Positions 27,793 through 41,535 are shown, counted from the first letter of the stretch. The stretch: 64,000 bases of DNA from Cololabis saira (GCF_033807715.1 NC_084587.1:13187017-13251016), one strand, 5' to 3'. A program made the numbers and translations. The notes: generated by a model from the sequence alone, not told the origin.

Positions 27793-28874
27793 TTAAAGGG
27801 GACCTATTATGAAAAACACGTTTTTTCTTGTTTTAACATATATAAAGTGGTCTCCCCTCACCCTGCCAGCACAGGGGAGACAAAATACCATGGAATTCTG
27901 CAGGGTCTGCTCCCCCCCCTGACTGAGTCTTCCAGTGTCACGTGACCTTTTTTTGAGCCATTCTGAATCTGTGCCTATGGTGACGTCACCATAGGCACTC
28001 ATTTCCATAGGTTCAGCCTCCGCTGCTGAAACCACGCCCACAACCAGCTCTCTCTACAGGCTGCAGCGGTCCATCCTTGAGCCAGTCGGACGCGGCGCCG
28101 CGGCGGAGCGGATCCGGGTTAAATCATCCAGTTTCCCGGGTGGTTTAGGAGCTGGGTCCTCGGAGGTCCGTCCCAGCTTCATCCTCCGAGATTTTCAGCC
28201 AAATCTGTCGGTTTGATCACCGGTAACGGGCGATGCGCCGCGGATGCGCTCCGGAGCCGATCCGTGCGCCCGCCGTGGGGTTGCGGCGCCCGTCACGCAG
28301 CATCCGCCGGGCAGATCCGGCTGAAATTCCGCTGGTCGGTCCCCGGGAGTCCCTGCTACCAGTCAAGGCCGGTTCCTGCGGTCCCGGCCGGTCGGAACCG
28401 GTCAGATTCCCCGGTTAAAGCCGCGGGGATGCGCGATGCGCCCCGGAGCCATGCTGGGCGCCCGGCGTGGCTCCGGGGCCAGCGTTCAGCATCCGCCGGG
28501 CAGATCCGGCTGAAATAGTGCATAAATGTTATGTATATACAACTCATATTTTATTTTTTTAACAATAAAGTTGCCATTTGTGAAAATTCAGTGTTGATTT
28601 ATTTACAGGCTCGGGCTGCTCTGGCGGAGCGAGGTTTATTCTCCTCCCCTGCTACACGCCATTCAGGGAGCCAATCAGCGCAGAGCCTCATTATCATACC
28701 CCCCCCTTCCTTAAAAATGAGGCACAGAAAAAGAGGTTAGAAGCGGTAAAACTAGTGACAGGGCCCACAGGCTGGATTTCTGATTTATGTAGAAAAAACA
28801 AGCTTTAGATTGTTTTTAAGACATTCAAGGCCTGTTTAAAATATACATTAAATGCCATAATAGGTCTCCTTTAA
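27793..28874 (+). mobile_element. TTAA-flanked T2/Kolobok-type MITE, copy 2, with a GC-rich insert
   Basis: TTAA borders (27793-27796, 28871-28874) enclose AGGGGACCTATTATG and CATAATAGGTCTCCT. It shares both flanks and most low-GC interior with copy 1 at 22301, but has about 0.55 kb of GC-rich DNA (28069-28620) that copy 1 lacks. It lies within the hAT at 27294-29475. Confidence 0.84.
28069..28620. repeat. GC-rich insert with an internal ~200-bp-spaced duplication
   Basis: Two related blocks, about 28226-28328 and 28427-28515, share GATGCGCC, CTCCGG/CCCCGGAGCC, GCATCCGCCGGGCAGATCC and GGCTGAAAT. The stretch is far richer in G+C and CpG than its surroundings. It lies inside a mobile element, so it should not be read as a gene promoter without further evidence. 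Confidence 0.7.
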
Positions 28875-29475
28875 GTGAAATAAATAAATAAGATTAAAAA
28901 AATGATTAAACTCTTTGGTAACCCTGGGTTACTGTACATACGTCATAAGGTAATGAATTCATATGCCTTTATCATCAGCCGCTTTATAGCGGATGCAATC
29001 GCTGAAGCTTTTGCAGGGCTTAATAATTAATATTTTTTTTATTTTAAGATTTAATTCCTTTTTCCACAGGAAAACTAAGGTTTATAGTTTACAACTTGTA
29101 TCAACTCTAAGAGGGTGACATGTCTACTGTTGTCTGTGTTGTTGCACTGCACATGTGTTGTGTTGTACACACATTTATTACCACAAGAAAGCTTAAGCTA
29201 GTAAACTACATGAGTCTAAGTCGTCTCTAAGAGTCTCTAGAGGGTGAAATATTGCACATTGCTCAGCCTGCAATAAAACAGACAATTCATGATACTTGCT
29301 CATCTCCTCATTTTTATACCTAATAATACAATGTCAGTGTTGCGTACATGAGACAATAATATTCAAGGATTTATGGATTTCAAGCTGTGATCGGTGATTG
29401 GCAATATCGGGATTGACAGAAACTGCTTTTGGTGAAAGGTGATCGGCCCTCAAAATCCTGATCGGTGCATCTCTA

Positions 29476-32400
29476 TTGTACTCTACTCTACAAATTACTA
29501 TTAATCGATTAGTAATTATTGATCAGTGGTTAACATCAGTGACCTGCAGAAATGTCAGTCGTCAGTATAAATAATGCTGCAATGGAATTTACAAGGATTT
29601 TGTGTTTCTCTAGAAGCAGCATCCTTTATGTACTTGACCTGCAAAATTCTGTATGTAATAGATCTCAGATTGCATAAGGAGGGGGAGGGAATTAAATAAA
29701 AAGGTATAAAGTAATAAGGAACCAATGCCTCAAAAAGAAAAACAGCATTTTAAGAGGCAAGGCCTGAAAAACAAATCCTGTATCTAAAAATTTGACGAGT
29801 TAAGCAGAAAATGTCAGGACTAACAGGAAGAGACAGAAAAGTATTCACTCTCACGCATTGTGCATTTATTTTCAAGAAATAAGAACAGTCTGAGTAATGC
29901 AGGCACAAAGACAACAGAGGCCACAACCCCCCAGCAACCCAAAAGCGTCCTGCTGTGAGACAACCACAGAAGCAATGGTCTGCTATAATTGGTAACATTT
30001 CTGAAATAATTCCCATTCAAAATGCACTCACTCAGCAGACGGTGGTAACCAAGGATATGTACGCATAGTTAAGGCCCGGGGATCAAACTAGCACATTTGT
30101 AATTAGTTGACAACCTTTTTTACCCTTCAAAATTCATAAACCAAAGAGCCAATATAGCGGGAACAAAATTGTTCTTTCACGGCCAACATTTCTCCAGAGC
30201 AGCAATAAAATTGTTTGTATTTTTAGCATTTAGGTAGAGTAATGCAGCTATAAAACATCAATAATGCATTAAAAAAAGAATAAGAAGGAATGAGTTGTGT
30301 ATAAAGTACATGACTTAACAGAACAATATTACTTTAAAAGGTCAGTGAGCTATAAAGCCAGCTCAAACAGTCCAGCCTCCTCTCAGTCCTCCCTGGCACA
30401 GTAGTCATTCATATTTTCCCAATAATTCAGGGAATTATCACCCTGATGTCAAGAAAAAAAACCATTTCAGACCTTTTCTCCATCTAAGTAATCACTTTAT
30501 TAGCAACACAAAGATGGGTTTGTGCCATTATATGGACCCGGAGGGTGTAATGAAATCTGACTTTGGAGCAAAGTAACAATAAAATAAAAGTACAATGCTG
30601 ACTAAGAATCAATATGAACATATTTTTTTTCTCTGTTTCTTTATACTGTAATTCCAATAAAGTTTAATATCTGGTTTTAATAAGGAATTTAGAAAATATT
30701 TCTAAGTTATCTACATCCTCCCATCAATCCATTCCCTTCTTAAGCATTCCTCATCCTGTACAGGCTGAAGACGGGGCTGATATCCATGCTCACTAGGATT
30801 CACATCATTATTTGTGGGGGTGTATATCTTTCTGACATGGTGCCTTTCTGTGTCGCATTTGCAACTGCAAGTTTACAAATGCATATTTATACATATTTCA
30901 AAACACACAGGCCTTTTTTTGTGTGTGAGAGAAAACTCTGCTTGCTTGATTGTCTCCAGAGTGCATTCAGATCTCTGCATCCATAACCCCAAAACACAGT
31001 GGCTAACATTGTTAAAGCCCAGGTTTTTGCTTCAATGTCTACTCACTTAATGACATTTGGGTTGATTCTAAAGTCTGATCCAACTATTGATGTCAATCAT
31101 GTTAGCACTGGTCAAATCAGAAAGCCCTTCAGGGGAAACGGTACCGGAGGGAGGGGAGAGTGATGGGAGAGCCGGTCAGTTTTCTAACGACAGAGCTGCC
31201 AAATCCGAGAGTTTTTTTATTACATTAATATGTTGCTGGATAATTCTCTCTCATATCCTGATATGCCTTAGTCTAAAAACTCAATTAAAGTCTCATTTAT
31301 TGGATCACCTCAACGGGAGACGGTGACACAAGTGTGGCTCAGACAGCAATTGTTTCTTGCCACCAGCCACAGAGGTCTCAGCTCCTTCTTTACCAACTGA
31401 GCAAAACATAATTGCAATGGAGAATACACCATGCAGCATTCTGTAAGAGCTACTGCTTGCGGATTTTGCAGGCACAGGGATTTAAAAAGAGCTACATCTT
31501 GGGTGGGTTCTTATCTATTGATACACAGATTACTTTATCAACGTTCAGGGCTTCTCTAAACTATGCAACACAAAGTAAAGATTGAAACAATAATTGATAC
31601 AAGTTAGACATTATTAGACTTAATTATTAAGTCAAACCGACTGTCAGGAGAATTGTTCTGGCAGACAACTACAATAGGTTTGGATTCCTGTTTGGCAACA
31701 ATCTGACAAACACTGCAAGAATTTAAAAAACAAGCGATGAGGGATCTAAGCACAGCTTTGTCCTTAGTGTGAGGGCATTCAAGTGTGGACCTTTCAGCAG
31801 TCAAACTTACTCAGACGATTTTGCTGCTAATTAGTATATACGGGACTCTTTAGAGAGAGGGAAACTGAATCGATTTTAAAACAGCTCTGCTTTACTGCTA
31901 TAGTTTCACACCAAAGATGTTTGGGAGAACATGTACTGACCAATGTACACCAACACTTTCTGCAGGTATTTGTCATAAGCCTTTGTCAGATGACTTGATC
32001 GTTTTAAATGAGGAAAACATTCAAAGAAACCCAGGCTTAATCACCTGGAAAACACAGTTCATGTAAATAGCAAACGTGTGTCGATTTCAACCCTTATTCA
32101 CTATCTGGGTATATAACATTATCTGTCTATTCCTGTTGATACTGTACATGTTACATGTTGGAAAAACTATAATGTGTCTTTGGCCGTTTTCTGTAGATAT
32201 GAGCGCAAAAAGAAAAACCCAACCTAACTGACCAACTAAGCTAAAATAACACCAAACACCAGTGATGTGTTCAAGTGTTTCTCTACACACAACCTGTAAA
32301 ACTTTAAAAGTGCTTTGGCAGTGAGGATCACATCACTTCCCATTGATATCAGCTCAAAAACAGGATGATGAAACTGCGGTAGCCTCAATCTCTGGCTGAA

Positions 32401-33233
32401 AACCAAACGTCCCAGTTCAAAATAACACATCCAAAGATACCTTCCAGATACAGCTGTGTATCTACTGTAAAAGAAATGTCAATACTTTCATTCTTTCAGC
32501 ATGGTCCTAACTTTTTTTGTAAAGTATTTTTACAGGAGAACTAAGTATTGGTGTACTCTGATAGCTAAATCCATTCATGAAGCTGAAACAAAACAAAACA
32601 AAAAAAAGTTTAGGAAAACATCATGCCGATATACTAAGCACTAAAGGTTGTTTGTTATTTAAAAAGGTGTTACACTTGGCTTCCAATCAAGTTGGAACGG
32701 TTAATCATGAATAGGTTATTAAAATTAATGACTTGATTTCATTTGTACTATTTAGATGCCTGTATAAAGGCTAACCATTGCTGGAATAAAATTACTTAAT
32801 ATCATGCATACAATAAAATTGTATTGATTGTCAAATATGTATTATTAGGTATAACAGGTGTTGAACAGATATATATGATTACAATTTTTTTTAAAGATCA
32901 ATTACTGTTTAAATGCCTGTGGCTGCGCTGCGTAACTAATGACGAGCTACAGTTACACGGTTTGGAGGCCACAACGTCAAGAATAATGCAGTCGCTGACC
33001 CGATGCATCAGTGGGAAAGAGACGCACCAAAGTTCAAGACTTAAGATTCAGAATCTTAAAGTTCCTTACTAAATCTGTATCTGCTGCTTAAATGTTTCAC
33101 TGCAGGAAGTGTCTGAGCTTTGCTCCACCTGCAGGCTGCTGTCTAGATGAGATTCAGTCAGATGGGATGTTTGAGCCGTTTCCAGCTCAAACTAACAAAA
33201 AAGTGCTGGACACGAAGAGTCCTCTACGGGCCT

Positions 33234-33268
<35 letters not shown>

Positions 33269-34429
33269 ATTTTTTCCTTTTCATTTGTAGCTGGTCCCTT
33301 TTTGCAGTACACCTCAGGGGTTGTCTTTGAACGAGCTTTCAAAGGCTGATAAAGCTAACTTGTTCAAAGTAAGTCGTTTGTTGGTGCACAGTGGACTGCC
33401 GCTTGTCATGTGGCGCATCAGGCACCGACAGATGGAATGGAGGGCTTGGGACACTATGGGAAAACAATGATTTATTGCTGGGGCTTGACGATGTAAAGGA
33501 GAGCACTGAATCTGAAATGACTATGAAGTGAAGACAACAGGGGGAAAAAAGAGTACAGGGAATCAAATGAAGAGAAAATCTGCACATCAAGGATGTGAAT
33601 TTGGTTTTGTGTTAATTGTATGTATTGTACTCATACGAATGAAAAATACATTTTCAATAACATGAGCTGAAAATGAATAAGAAGAAAAAGAATTGAAGGA
33701 GGAGGCAAGAAAGAGTGAGTGAGAAGACAAAAAAAAGATTGCAAGTCCCAAAGCAGTGGAAAATCAGAGATGATGACGAGGTCAGTATTAGAGCTGTGGG
33801 TCACAAAAGTCTTCTTTTTAGGGCATAAGTGGTTCCTCATGCAAGACTAACCTACCAATGTGATGGAGATGGATCTTTAATGACATGCCAAATCTTACTG
33901 AGGCATTTTTTTTCTTTTGCATCGTTTGGTAAAATTGAGACCACTGCAATCAGTTACAAGTGGCTAAATTAAAGGAGACCCCTCCCTCAGTGTCCTAAAG
34001 TCCAGGTCAAATGTCTGAGACATTTATTGATCAAAACACCAAAGGGACACAGAAGAGAAGTTCCCTTTTCAGCTCTGTTCACACCAGCTTGTTTGAGGAG
34101 GTGGAGTCACTCCTCACTCGATGATCTTGCTTTTGGAGCCGTCCCCCAGGGGTCAGTCAATGAAATGCAACAAAGTACTAAAAATTATTAATCTGCCAAT
34201 ACTGTCAAATCAAAACATTTAAAATTTTTTTTTTTTTTTTTTAACATTAATTTGGATCAAAATATTATAACTTATCTTTGTTAACCATTTCTATGGAATA
34301 TTTTTGCATCATATGGAAAACATCAGACATTAATCACAATGTTTGTTTTTGTTAGGGGTGCAGGGGAAATATATGCATACAATATGATAAAGTTTGTCTT
34401 GGCTGGATTAAGCTAAAGCTGGCCTCTTG
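29476..34429. other. Intron-like DNA without a recognised gene
   Basis: This is nearly 5 kb with no element ends I could pair. A T26 run lies at about 33236-33261 and a T16 run near 34227-34242. A weak resemblance to the fish repeat at 48421 occurs near 30720-30775. Frames up to 85 codons are unassigned. Confidence 0.4.
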
Positions 34430-34437
34430 CATGGATC

Positions 34438-35030
34438 TAGGGCTGGGCGATATACCGAGTATACTCGAGGTATCGCGGCTTCTACTATGTGCGATGCACA
34501 AAATGACTATATCGTGAATATTCAAGTATACATTGTCACGCATTTGATTTTAGCCGCGTGCATTAAATTACAGGCTTTTCTCACTTTCTTGTCTCGTCTC
34601 TCCTTCTCAAGAGAGATAAAACAAGCGCACCCTGTTACAGTACATATGTCAGTCCCGTGCGTAGCGGCAGCAGGTGTCGGCACTGCTGTCCGGGACCGCC
34701 GGTCAGTTCCACCTAACTTTCCCAAACTCGGCCTGTTTGTGCCGTGAGTTCATCCGCGCGGTTGCTACGCACAACGGACTCTTTTCAAACCACACTGGGA
34801 CGGTTTAGTAAAGACGGGAGGGGATGTTTTCTCCTCGCACGACGCGCACGGCTCTCCGGAGAGCCGAGGAGCCGCTCAGTGCGACACGTGTCCGTGCGCA
34901 GCGCGCCGCCGAGCCTTTCTCTTCCAGAGCTGAGAAACGTCACCTAGTGTTGCTTAAATGTGGCCACATGAAATCATTCACTATCATCGAAACAAAGTCA
35001 AACAAGACTATATGACGTCATATTTCTAAA
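34438..35030 (+). mobile_element. One-ended hAT fragment
   Basis: It opens TAGGGCTGGGCGATATACCG, the same terminal design as the complete element at 35933, and continues with ATACTCGAGGTATCGCG and a GC-rich body. No matching right terminus or duplication of CATGGATC is found before the next element at 35123, so the right boundary is approximate and the copy looks truncated. Confidence 0.6.
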
Positions 35031-35122
35031 AGTAAGTGAAAGGGATGCAACGTAAAGGAGGAGAGGATGAAACATTGCAGTCCCTACACCTACAATAGTC
35101 TTCATATAAAGGTGCTCTAAAG

Positions 35123-35652
35123 CAGTGTCTCCCAACCTGGGGTCCCGGGCGCCCCCTGGGGGGGCGCCAGAGATCTCTGGGGGGGGGGCGCAAAAACTTT
35201 GTCTGCTTTGAAATTATGCAGTTGTAAAAATTATATTTGCGAATGAGTCATTCATAAGACATTGTTAGGAATAATTTATGAATGTCTTGAATATTTTTTG
35301 TTATTTATACACTGGTGACAAACACAGGAAATGATTTCATTCCTTTATTATATCATTACTCAACATTTAATCTACTCCGACAGGTTGTTAAAGGAAAAAT
35401 GTAAAAAAAATGTTGGTCTCATAATAAAAGAGACATTTTTCAGAAATATATTTATTTCCTTTTATGTCCTTTTGTGCGTATTTTATACATTGGTGACATT
35501 GGAGAAAAACAAAGTCATATGTATACAGAGCAATGAATGTTAATTTTTTCAATTAAAGACTATTTTGGTGCTAGTACGTATGGGTCGGGGGGCCTGGCTG
35601 GTCTTAGACACAAGTAGGGGGGGCTCCAAGGAAAAAAGGTTGGGAACCACTG
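35123..35652 (+). mobile_element. Non-autonomous hAT element, CAGTG-ended (530 bp)
   Basis: The ends are CAGTGTCTCCCAACCTGGGG and GGTTGGGAACCACTG, flanked by a perfect 8-bp duplication CTCTAAAG (35115-35122, 35653-35660). The duplication fits the nnnTAnnn preference I recall for Buster-type hATs. Runs of G and C near both ends could fold, and the centre is AT-rich with no coding sequence. Confidence 0.93.
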
Positions 35653-35932
35653 CTCTAAAGGGCCCTCCTGCTCAGAGCAGCTCATCCTGGTAAAACCGGG
35701 ACCAGAAGATGTTCTTAGCAGATGTTCTTCAGACGGGGAGTCAGAGAGATGCAACGTGCACTTTCTGTTTTGAAAGACACTTTTTATGTTTGTGCCACTC
35801 ACTGCTTAATAAATACAGTTTTGGTAAATTTGACTTAGTTGTGATTTCCCCCTTTTTACATGAAAGTTTAAAATTAGCATATATTAATGTAGTATGAACA
35901 AGAATGTTTTAATGTAGACATATAGAATCAAT

Positions 35933-36533
35933 TAGGGCTGGGCGATATGGACCAAAAGTCATATCTCGATATTTTCTAGCTAAATGGCGATACTCGATAT
36001 ATATCTCGATATTTTTTCTGTGCCTTAATTGGGGTTTCCCCCAAAGCATTATAGCATAGCATCTCTGTTAGCTTCATTTTTTTCTGAGGCAAACCCTTAA
36101 AAAAACAGTCAGTTTTAATACAAAGCCTCGTGCCAAATGTCACACAGGTTCCTTTATTAACAGAGGTCTGCACAATATCAACATGTATAAAACAAATGAA
36201 ATAAAAATAAACTGCCTGCATATATAGAATAAAAATGCTTCTTGAATAAAATAAAACAAATATCCCTTTCCTGCATAACAATTAAATTAAAATACACTGT
36301 GCCATTAATACAATGTAGACAGTAACAGGCAGACTTTTCCACTGAGGTTGACAGTTGTGCAAATAACAAAACATTTGTGCAAATCTCAAATAAAACATTC
36401 AAGTCAATTTGTCACAAAATAAGCTATATCAAAATCATTTTTTTAAATCGATATAAACGATATTGTCTCGTACCATATCGTGTTTGAAAATATATCGATA
36501 TATATTAAAATCTCGATATATCGCCCAGCCTTA
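35933..36533 (+). mobile_element. Non-autonomous hAT element, family C (601 bp)
   Basis: The ends are TAGGGCTGGGCGATATGG and ATATCGCCCAGCCTTA, flanked by a perfect 8-bp duplication GAATCAAT (35925-35932, 36534-36541). Repeated CTCGATAT motifs occupy both subterminal regions. It has no transposase. Confidence 0.93.
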
Positions 36534-36541
36534 GAATCAAT

Positions 36542-39239
36542 CATCATACTGATGTGATTGTAGGCATCGCATCAGCAAGTGTTAATTCAAGGCTAAGGAA
36601 AAATAATGAGATATACATCGTGACATGGCCATATGGATCCACTTTATTTGGAAATATCACAATTGGATAAAGATCCACTGACCCACACAAACACACACAC
36701 ACGCACACGCACACACACACACACACACCAACAAACATACTGAGTCACCCTGCTGAGCACACTGAGCCTGGCTGTATTTCTTACAGCTGTTTCCTGCTGC
36801 CAGCTTAAGGCACTGGCACATGACAGCGTGACACATGTGTACCAAGAATGTTCCAAACTTGTTCTGTGTTTCGCTTTGGGACCGTGACGGTGTGAGGTTT
36901 TATTCAATAAAAGCAGCTTTTGAATGAAGATTTCTGAACCACTAGAAGAGACAATGTGGGCAGCTGCTGGCTGTGCAGTTTATCAAAGCTGACTGATGCT
37001 TCTGGTCTCAGAGGACGAAATGAGCTCCACACACCCACAGGGTACTGGCGAACACATGAGCATCCATCACTCAAGTTTGATCTTTATGTGTGACTTGCTA
37101 ACAATTAAGACATTTTTTTTTACATTTTTTACTTCAAAACTTGAGCAGACAAGCTGCGGCAAAGACAACCACCAACCCATAACCGCAATACAGCACCGAA
37201 GAATCTCATCAGTGAAAATAGGGCAGTTAAAGACATGCAGTTACAGCTGCCTGTTAATCTGCAAGAAAGAGTTTACGGCTTTAAGCACACAGCTGCCAGA
37301 AGCTCACCAATACCAAGCGCTGCCTCCGTTCCCTCCCTGAGAGGATAGGTGGAGTCACGGCCCAGTATATTTGTTTTCCTTCTCTCTCTTATTCATGGTT
37401 CTAAGAATCATTTTCTCTTTCAGGACTGGGACAATGAAAGGAAGGAGAGGAGATGATCTAATGTAGTCAGGGGGAGCACATATAAGTACACTCATTTTAC
37501 CATGTGTAATCAGTCATCCCAATTGTTGATGGAGCATTCTACATGGCAACCCCCACAGGAGCCGCGTGAGCTGGGAGGCCATCAGTCTCCCTCTAATGAT
37601 CGCCCTACCTCTCGACTCCTGTTTAGTTTTATGTGCCACATCCAGCTAACTGTGACATTTGTGTGCTTGCTATCACACTCCCTAAATCTTTCTCTCTGCT
37701 GCTCACAGTTTTTTTGTAAAGTTGCCCCCTTTTCCAACTGCCATGGTTTCTGGCTATGGCTATATTCTGCCCAGGCTCCCTTGACCCAAGCTAGTGATGC
37801 ATTACACCCCCCGATCAATTGATAGATTGGCCCTGTCTGAGCTACCGTAACTAAATCAGCTGCTCCTGATGATTCAGCATCAGCCAGGGAGCCGAGCCTG
37901 CTGTCACCAATCACAGATCACCAGCATCTGAGACAGGTATGGACATTCTCCTGTCACTTGAACCTAATTTATTGCCAGCTACCACATTGATTAACCTTGT
38001 GCTGTGCCTCAAGCGCCGTATAAAAATATGTGTGTTGGGTGGGAGGGGGGGTGCTGTATGAAGGCAGAGGAGGAAACATTAAAGCAACTGTGTGTTTACA
38101 CTACTTTAGTAAACTTGGGGGGAATAAAGAAAGAAAGTGTACTTAGAATTATTAGCCTAAGTGAAAAATTATTTACTTCTCACGCAACTTTAACACGAGT
38201 GAGGCACCTACAAATACGTGTTACCCAAAGAAAACACTGCCGGATTTGTTTCGGTGGCTAAATTGTTATAAAATTCCAAGCAGAAAAGTCTGTTAATGTT
38301 TATGTGGAACTGCCCCACAACCACCTGCTCAGCTGCCTCGCGTCCCTCATTACCTCCCAAGTAAATAAGCACTATGGTCCATTTCCCTTTTCCCTGAGCC
38401 AGATTATCTATGGTGCTCCACCAGCCGTAACACTCTGACCTTGACTGACCTCCTGGCCATTCTGGACTATCGCTCGTCTCCGCCAGCCTGCTGACTCTGC
38501 CCCTCTCGCATCACCACCACTGTGTCTGCCTGCTTTAACTTAATGAATGTCGACCAGTTTAGTCAACATGAGAACTGTTTAAGCTCTTCTTTTTTTTTTT
38601 TTATACATTTTTCTTCATAGAGCAGTTTGGACCTGTAATATCCGAGGACTGACATTGTAAGTCATCATCATCAGCAGAACAGATTGTTTATGAGGTCTAA
38701 GTGCCTCAGCTTGTGATTTCTTAATTAGATGAAAAAAGCAACAAAATACGATTTGCTATGCGCGTCTTTTTGCTGTGCACTAATTGAAGGTATTGCTATC
38801 ATAAGGTCATATACCATATGGAATCCAGTTTATTCCTGTTTTGTGTTTCCCTTGTCTCTAGCTGCAACTCTAACCTCAGTAGGATGTTGAGCTTAAAAAA
38901 AAAGAAACTATTTCGCTCATTGTGTCTCTATGATTTACTCTTTGTTCTTAGCTTGGACAGCCAGAGGCTGTCAACAATCTCCCAGCTGTAGCCTCTGAAA
39001 CACAGCTCATGGACCTAATGAACCAAGGCACAATTACTTTAACAAAAAGCAGCCATGACTTAAGAGGGGGAGAGAGCATGTGGGTGTTCAGAAACAGCCC
39101 ATATTGTGTGGAAGCAAAAAAATCACAAGAATTGAAAATGGAGCTGCCAAAATAATCCAACCTGGGCAGTGGATGTGAACCGGGCACATTACAAATGTAA
39201 ACGATGGGATGGAAAGGGGGACAATTACTTATATCTATA
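36542..39239. other. Intron-like DNA with a CA microsatellite
   Basis: Apart from the CA repeat at 36684-36729, I see no gene or paired element ends. Frames of 106-114 codons (36996-37340, 37502-37822, 37582-37914) match no family I know and lack splice context. Confidence 0.45.
36684..36729. repeat. (CA)n microsatellite
   Basis: This is a CA run with a few A and G interruptions. It produces spurious cysteine/valine-rich frames on the minus strand. Confidence 0.95.
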
Positions 39240-39247
39240 CCACTGAC

Positions 39248-40089
39248 TAGGGATGGGAATCGAGAACCGGTTCTGGTTGAGAACCGGTTCCCAGGGTCCT
39301 GTTTTTTGCAAACGATTCCAGTGGGCGCGAATGACGTCACCACACACGTTGCATAGTTATGCAACGCGCGCACGCGCGGGACAAAGCGGCATAAACGCTT
39401 GAAAGTTTGGTTACATTTTTACCAAAAAGGATGACAACAGGTCGACAATACTTGCAATGTGGACATTTCAACAAAGGGAGGAAACTGTTAGGGCTCGGCT
39501 GGTGCTTTCCTCCGCAACCCGGTCTCTGGGAGCGCGGAGTCAGCCGGCGTGTGGCAGGAAGAGCCGCGCGCTCGGCCACGCGGACGGCGGAGCTCGCTCC
39601 TGACACAGCTGCAGCGCATAAGCTCATCTATGGGAGAAGTTAAAGAGCATCTACCGCTAGCTTCTCCTTTCAACAAGGCAGGGAAGAGTATCAGGCCAGA
39701 ATAGATGAATGTCACCAGCAGTGACTAAGTTTGTGGTGTTGAACATGTTACTGGACATTCTTGTGTAATTGCCACAGAATAATTTGTTGTATTTAGTTCA
39801 TTTCTACAGAAGAATATTTATTTTATTATTATTATTTTAAATTAAATACATATTTTATATTACAAATTATTTTGTGGGGACCCCTGGCACCATCAGGGAG
39901 CCCAAGCCTGGGGCGTCTTAAGACCTCCCTTTTTTTTCTTGCTCAAAGATATAAAACAAAGTTGATGCTAATCAACCTGTTTGTTCTCCTTTTTTCCAAA
40001 TGAGAATCGATAAGAGAATTGATAAAGAATCGAATCGTTAAAGAGAATCGAAAATGGAATCGGAAAAATCTTATCAATTCCCATCCCTA
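39248..40089 (+). mobile_element. hAT element with BED-finger debris (842 bp)
   Basis: The ends are TAGGGATGGGAATCGAGAAC and CTTATCAATTCCCATCCCTA, flanked by a perfect 8-bp duplication CCACTGAC (39240-39247, 40090-40097). GAATCGA/GAACCGG motifs repeat at the ends. Near 39395-39480 the plus strand reads LKVWLHFYQKG and then TCNVD, a shifted BED-finger start (W-x2-F, then Cys). The body just after it is GC-rich. Confidence 0.92.
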
Positions 40090-40097
40090 CCACTGAC

Positions 40098-41535
40098 TAT
40101 CAAATGTGCTCAAATCCACAAAATATTTGTATCGTGTGCATGGGATACAACTCATCTACAAAAAGTTTGTAGACTGCAACCAACTGAGTACTGTGCACAA
40201 CTCGTACAGTGCTCGCATGTAAAATGCTTTCTGAAGCCAGTCTGGGATTTGGTTTTCCAAAGTTTTGATGTTGAAACAAATATGGCAAGTGCCTAAGAAC
40301 AAAATAACAGCGCGCATATAAAATTGACATAAAATACAAGCCATGTGCAAGGTCAGTGAGAGAATCTGCAGGAGCGCCTCATGCTATCATGCAGGTCAAC
40401 ACAGCCCATCTGGCTCACAGTGCACAAACAGGTGGTTTGGAGCAGAATATAAAATCTGTCTTGTGCGAGGATTAAGCACCATCTTGGCTGGTCCCATGAT
40501 CAGCAAGTCTTCTATTCAAAGTCTTTAATCAAACCCGTTTCTCTAATGCACAAATCAAAACTGCTGACCCAAAGGATCAGATTCGCTGCATGGCAACATG
40601 TATCAAAGCAGTCTGTGTGCGTGTGTGAGAGGTTGATTTTTTTTTTTCTCAACACTAACTGACGCAATTATGTCTTGGTCTTGGTGTAGAGTTTTTAACC
40701 TCTGATCTTGGCATGAAAGTAAAATCCTTTTTTACAATACTGATACAAAAAGGTGATTAAAACGGTTGCATGTTTATACCGTATATTGGAAAGGTACTGT
40801 TTCTAATTTTCAAAACAGTGTGTTATAAAACATGTAGCTGGGGTTGTCTGATAATAGTTTACTTTAATATAGTTTGATATACTGGGATTATGTGATTATC
40901 AACAGAGCAATGTGCCAAGAAAAAAAAGAAGAAAACAAAAAAAGACACGAAGCTTATAACATCTATTTTCAGCATGTCAACGAGCAGAGTTTCATCAATA
41001 TCACACTTCACCTTGCACCATCTATTATTTCTCAACTTCAATCTTGTTTTCAGTACTCGGATGTATAAAGCAAAAATGAATGCGGGGAAATTTCGAACAT
41101 ATTCTACTTGATGTAGACTTTGCACTTTCCATTAACGTGTAGCACCATGGACAGCTCCTTCTTTCTGTCATCAAATCCATTTATATAGCTCAATATCCCA
41201 AATATGTCTCGGCAGGATTTCTAATCTGCACAGCGAGTGAGAGTTCTGTTCTTATGCCCTCAAAACAGATAAAGAAAAAGTGTCTGTAAGAACGACGGTG
41301 GGAGAAACAGTGCAAGAAAAACAGAGCAGCAATACCTACCTGATATGACAAAAGTATAGAGATGTGTACTAGGGGATGGTTTTGTTCACCACCTACAGAC
41401 AGAAATGTCTGAACGCGTTCACAAAGACACAATAAAGCTGCTATAGTGTAGCGCGGCAGCGTACGTGATGTCAAACAAGTACACACACACAAAGCAAAAC
41501 CGCATCAGAAAATAAGTTTTGAATAAAATGGGTGA
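40098..41535. other. Intron sequence just downstream of the alpha-catenin exon
   Basis: I saw no repeats with definable ends and no further exon. Confidence 0.55.

Larger units (their letters stand above)
27294..29475 (+). mobile_element. hAT element with a BED-finger relic and a nested T2-type MITE (2182 bp)
   Basis: It opens TAGAGATGCACCGATCGATC and closes CTGATCGGTGCATCTCTA. GATCGG motifs recur near both ends. The flanking 8-mers CTGATTAC and TTGTACTC do not match cleanly, so the duplication has decayed or the ends are slightly off. The interior contains transposase N-terminal debris (27461-27625) and was hit by a second element at 27793-28874. Without that insert the element is about 1.1 kb. 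Confidence 0.8.

Noticed and set aside
28069..28620. CpG-rich stretch as a possible CpG-island promoter
   Set aside because: It is bounded by the two halves of a T2-type MITE inside a hAT element, and no exon or transcript feature is adjacent.
38948..39373. 141-codon minus-strand ORF
   Set aside because: It runs from unique intron-like DNA into the hAT terminus at 39248, with no family motif or splice context. A real exon would not be expected to include the transposon end.
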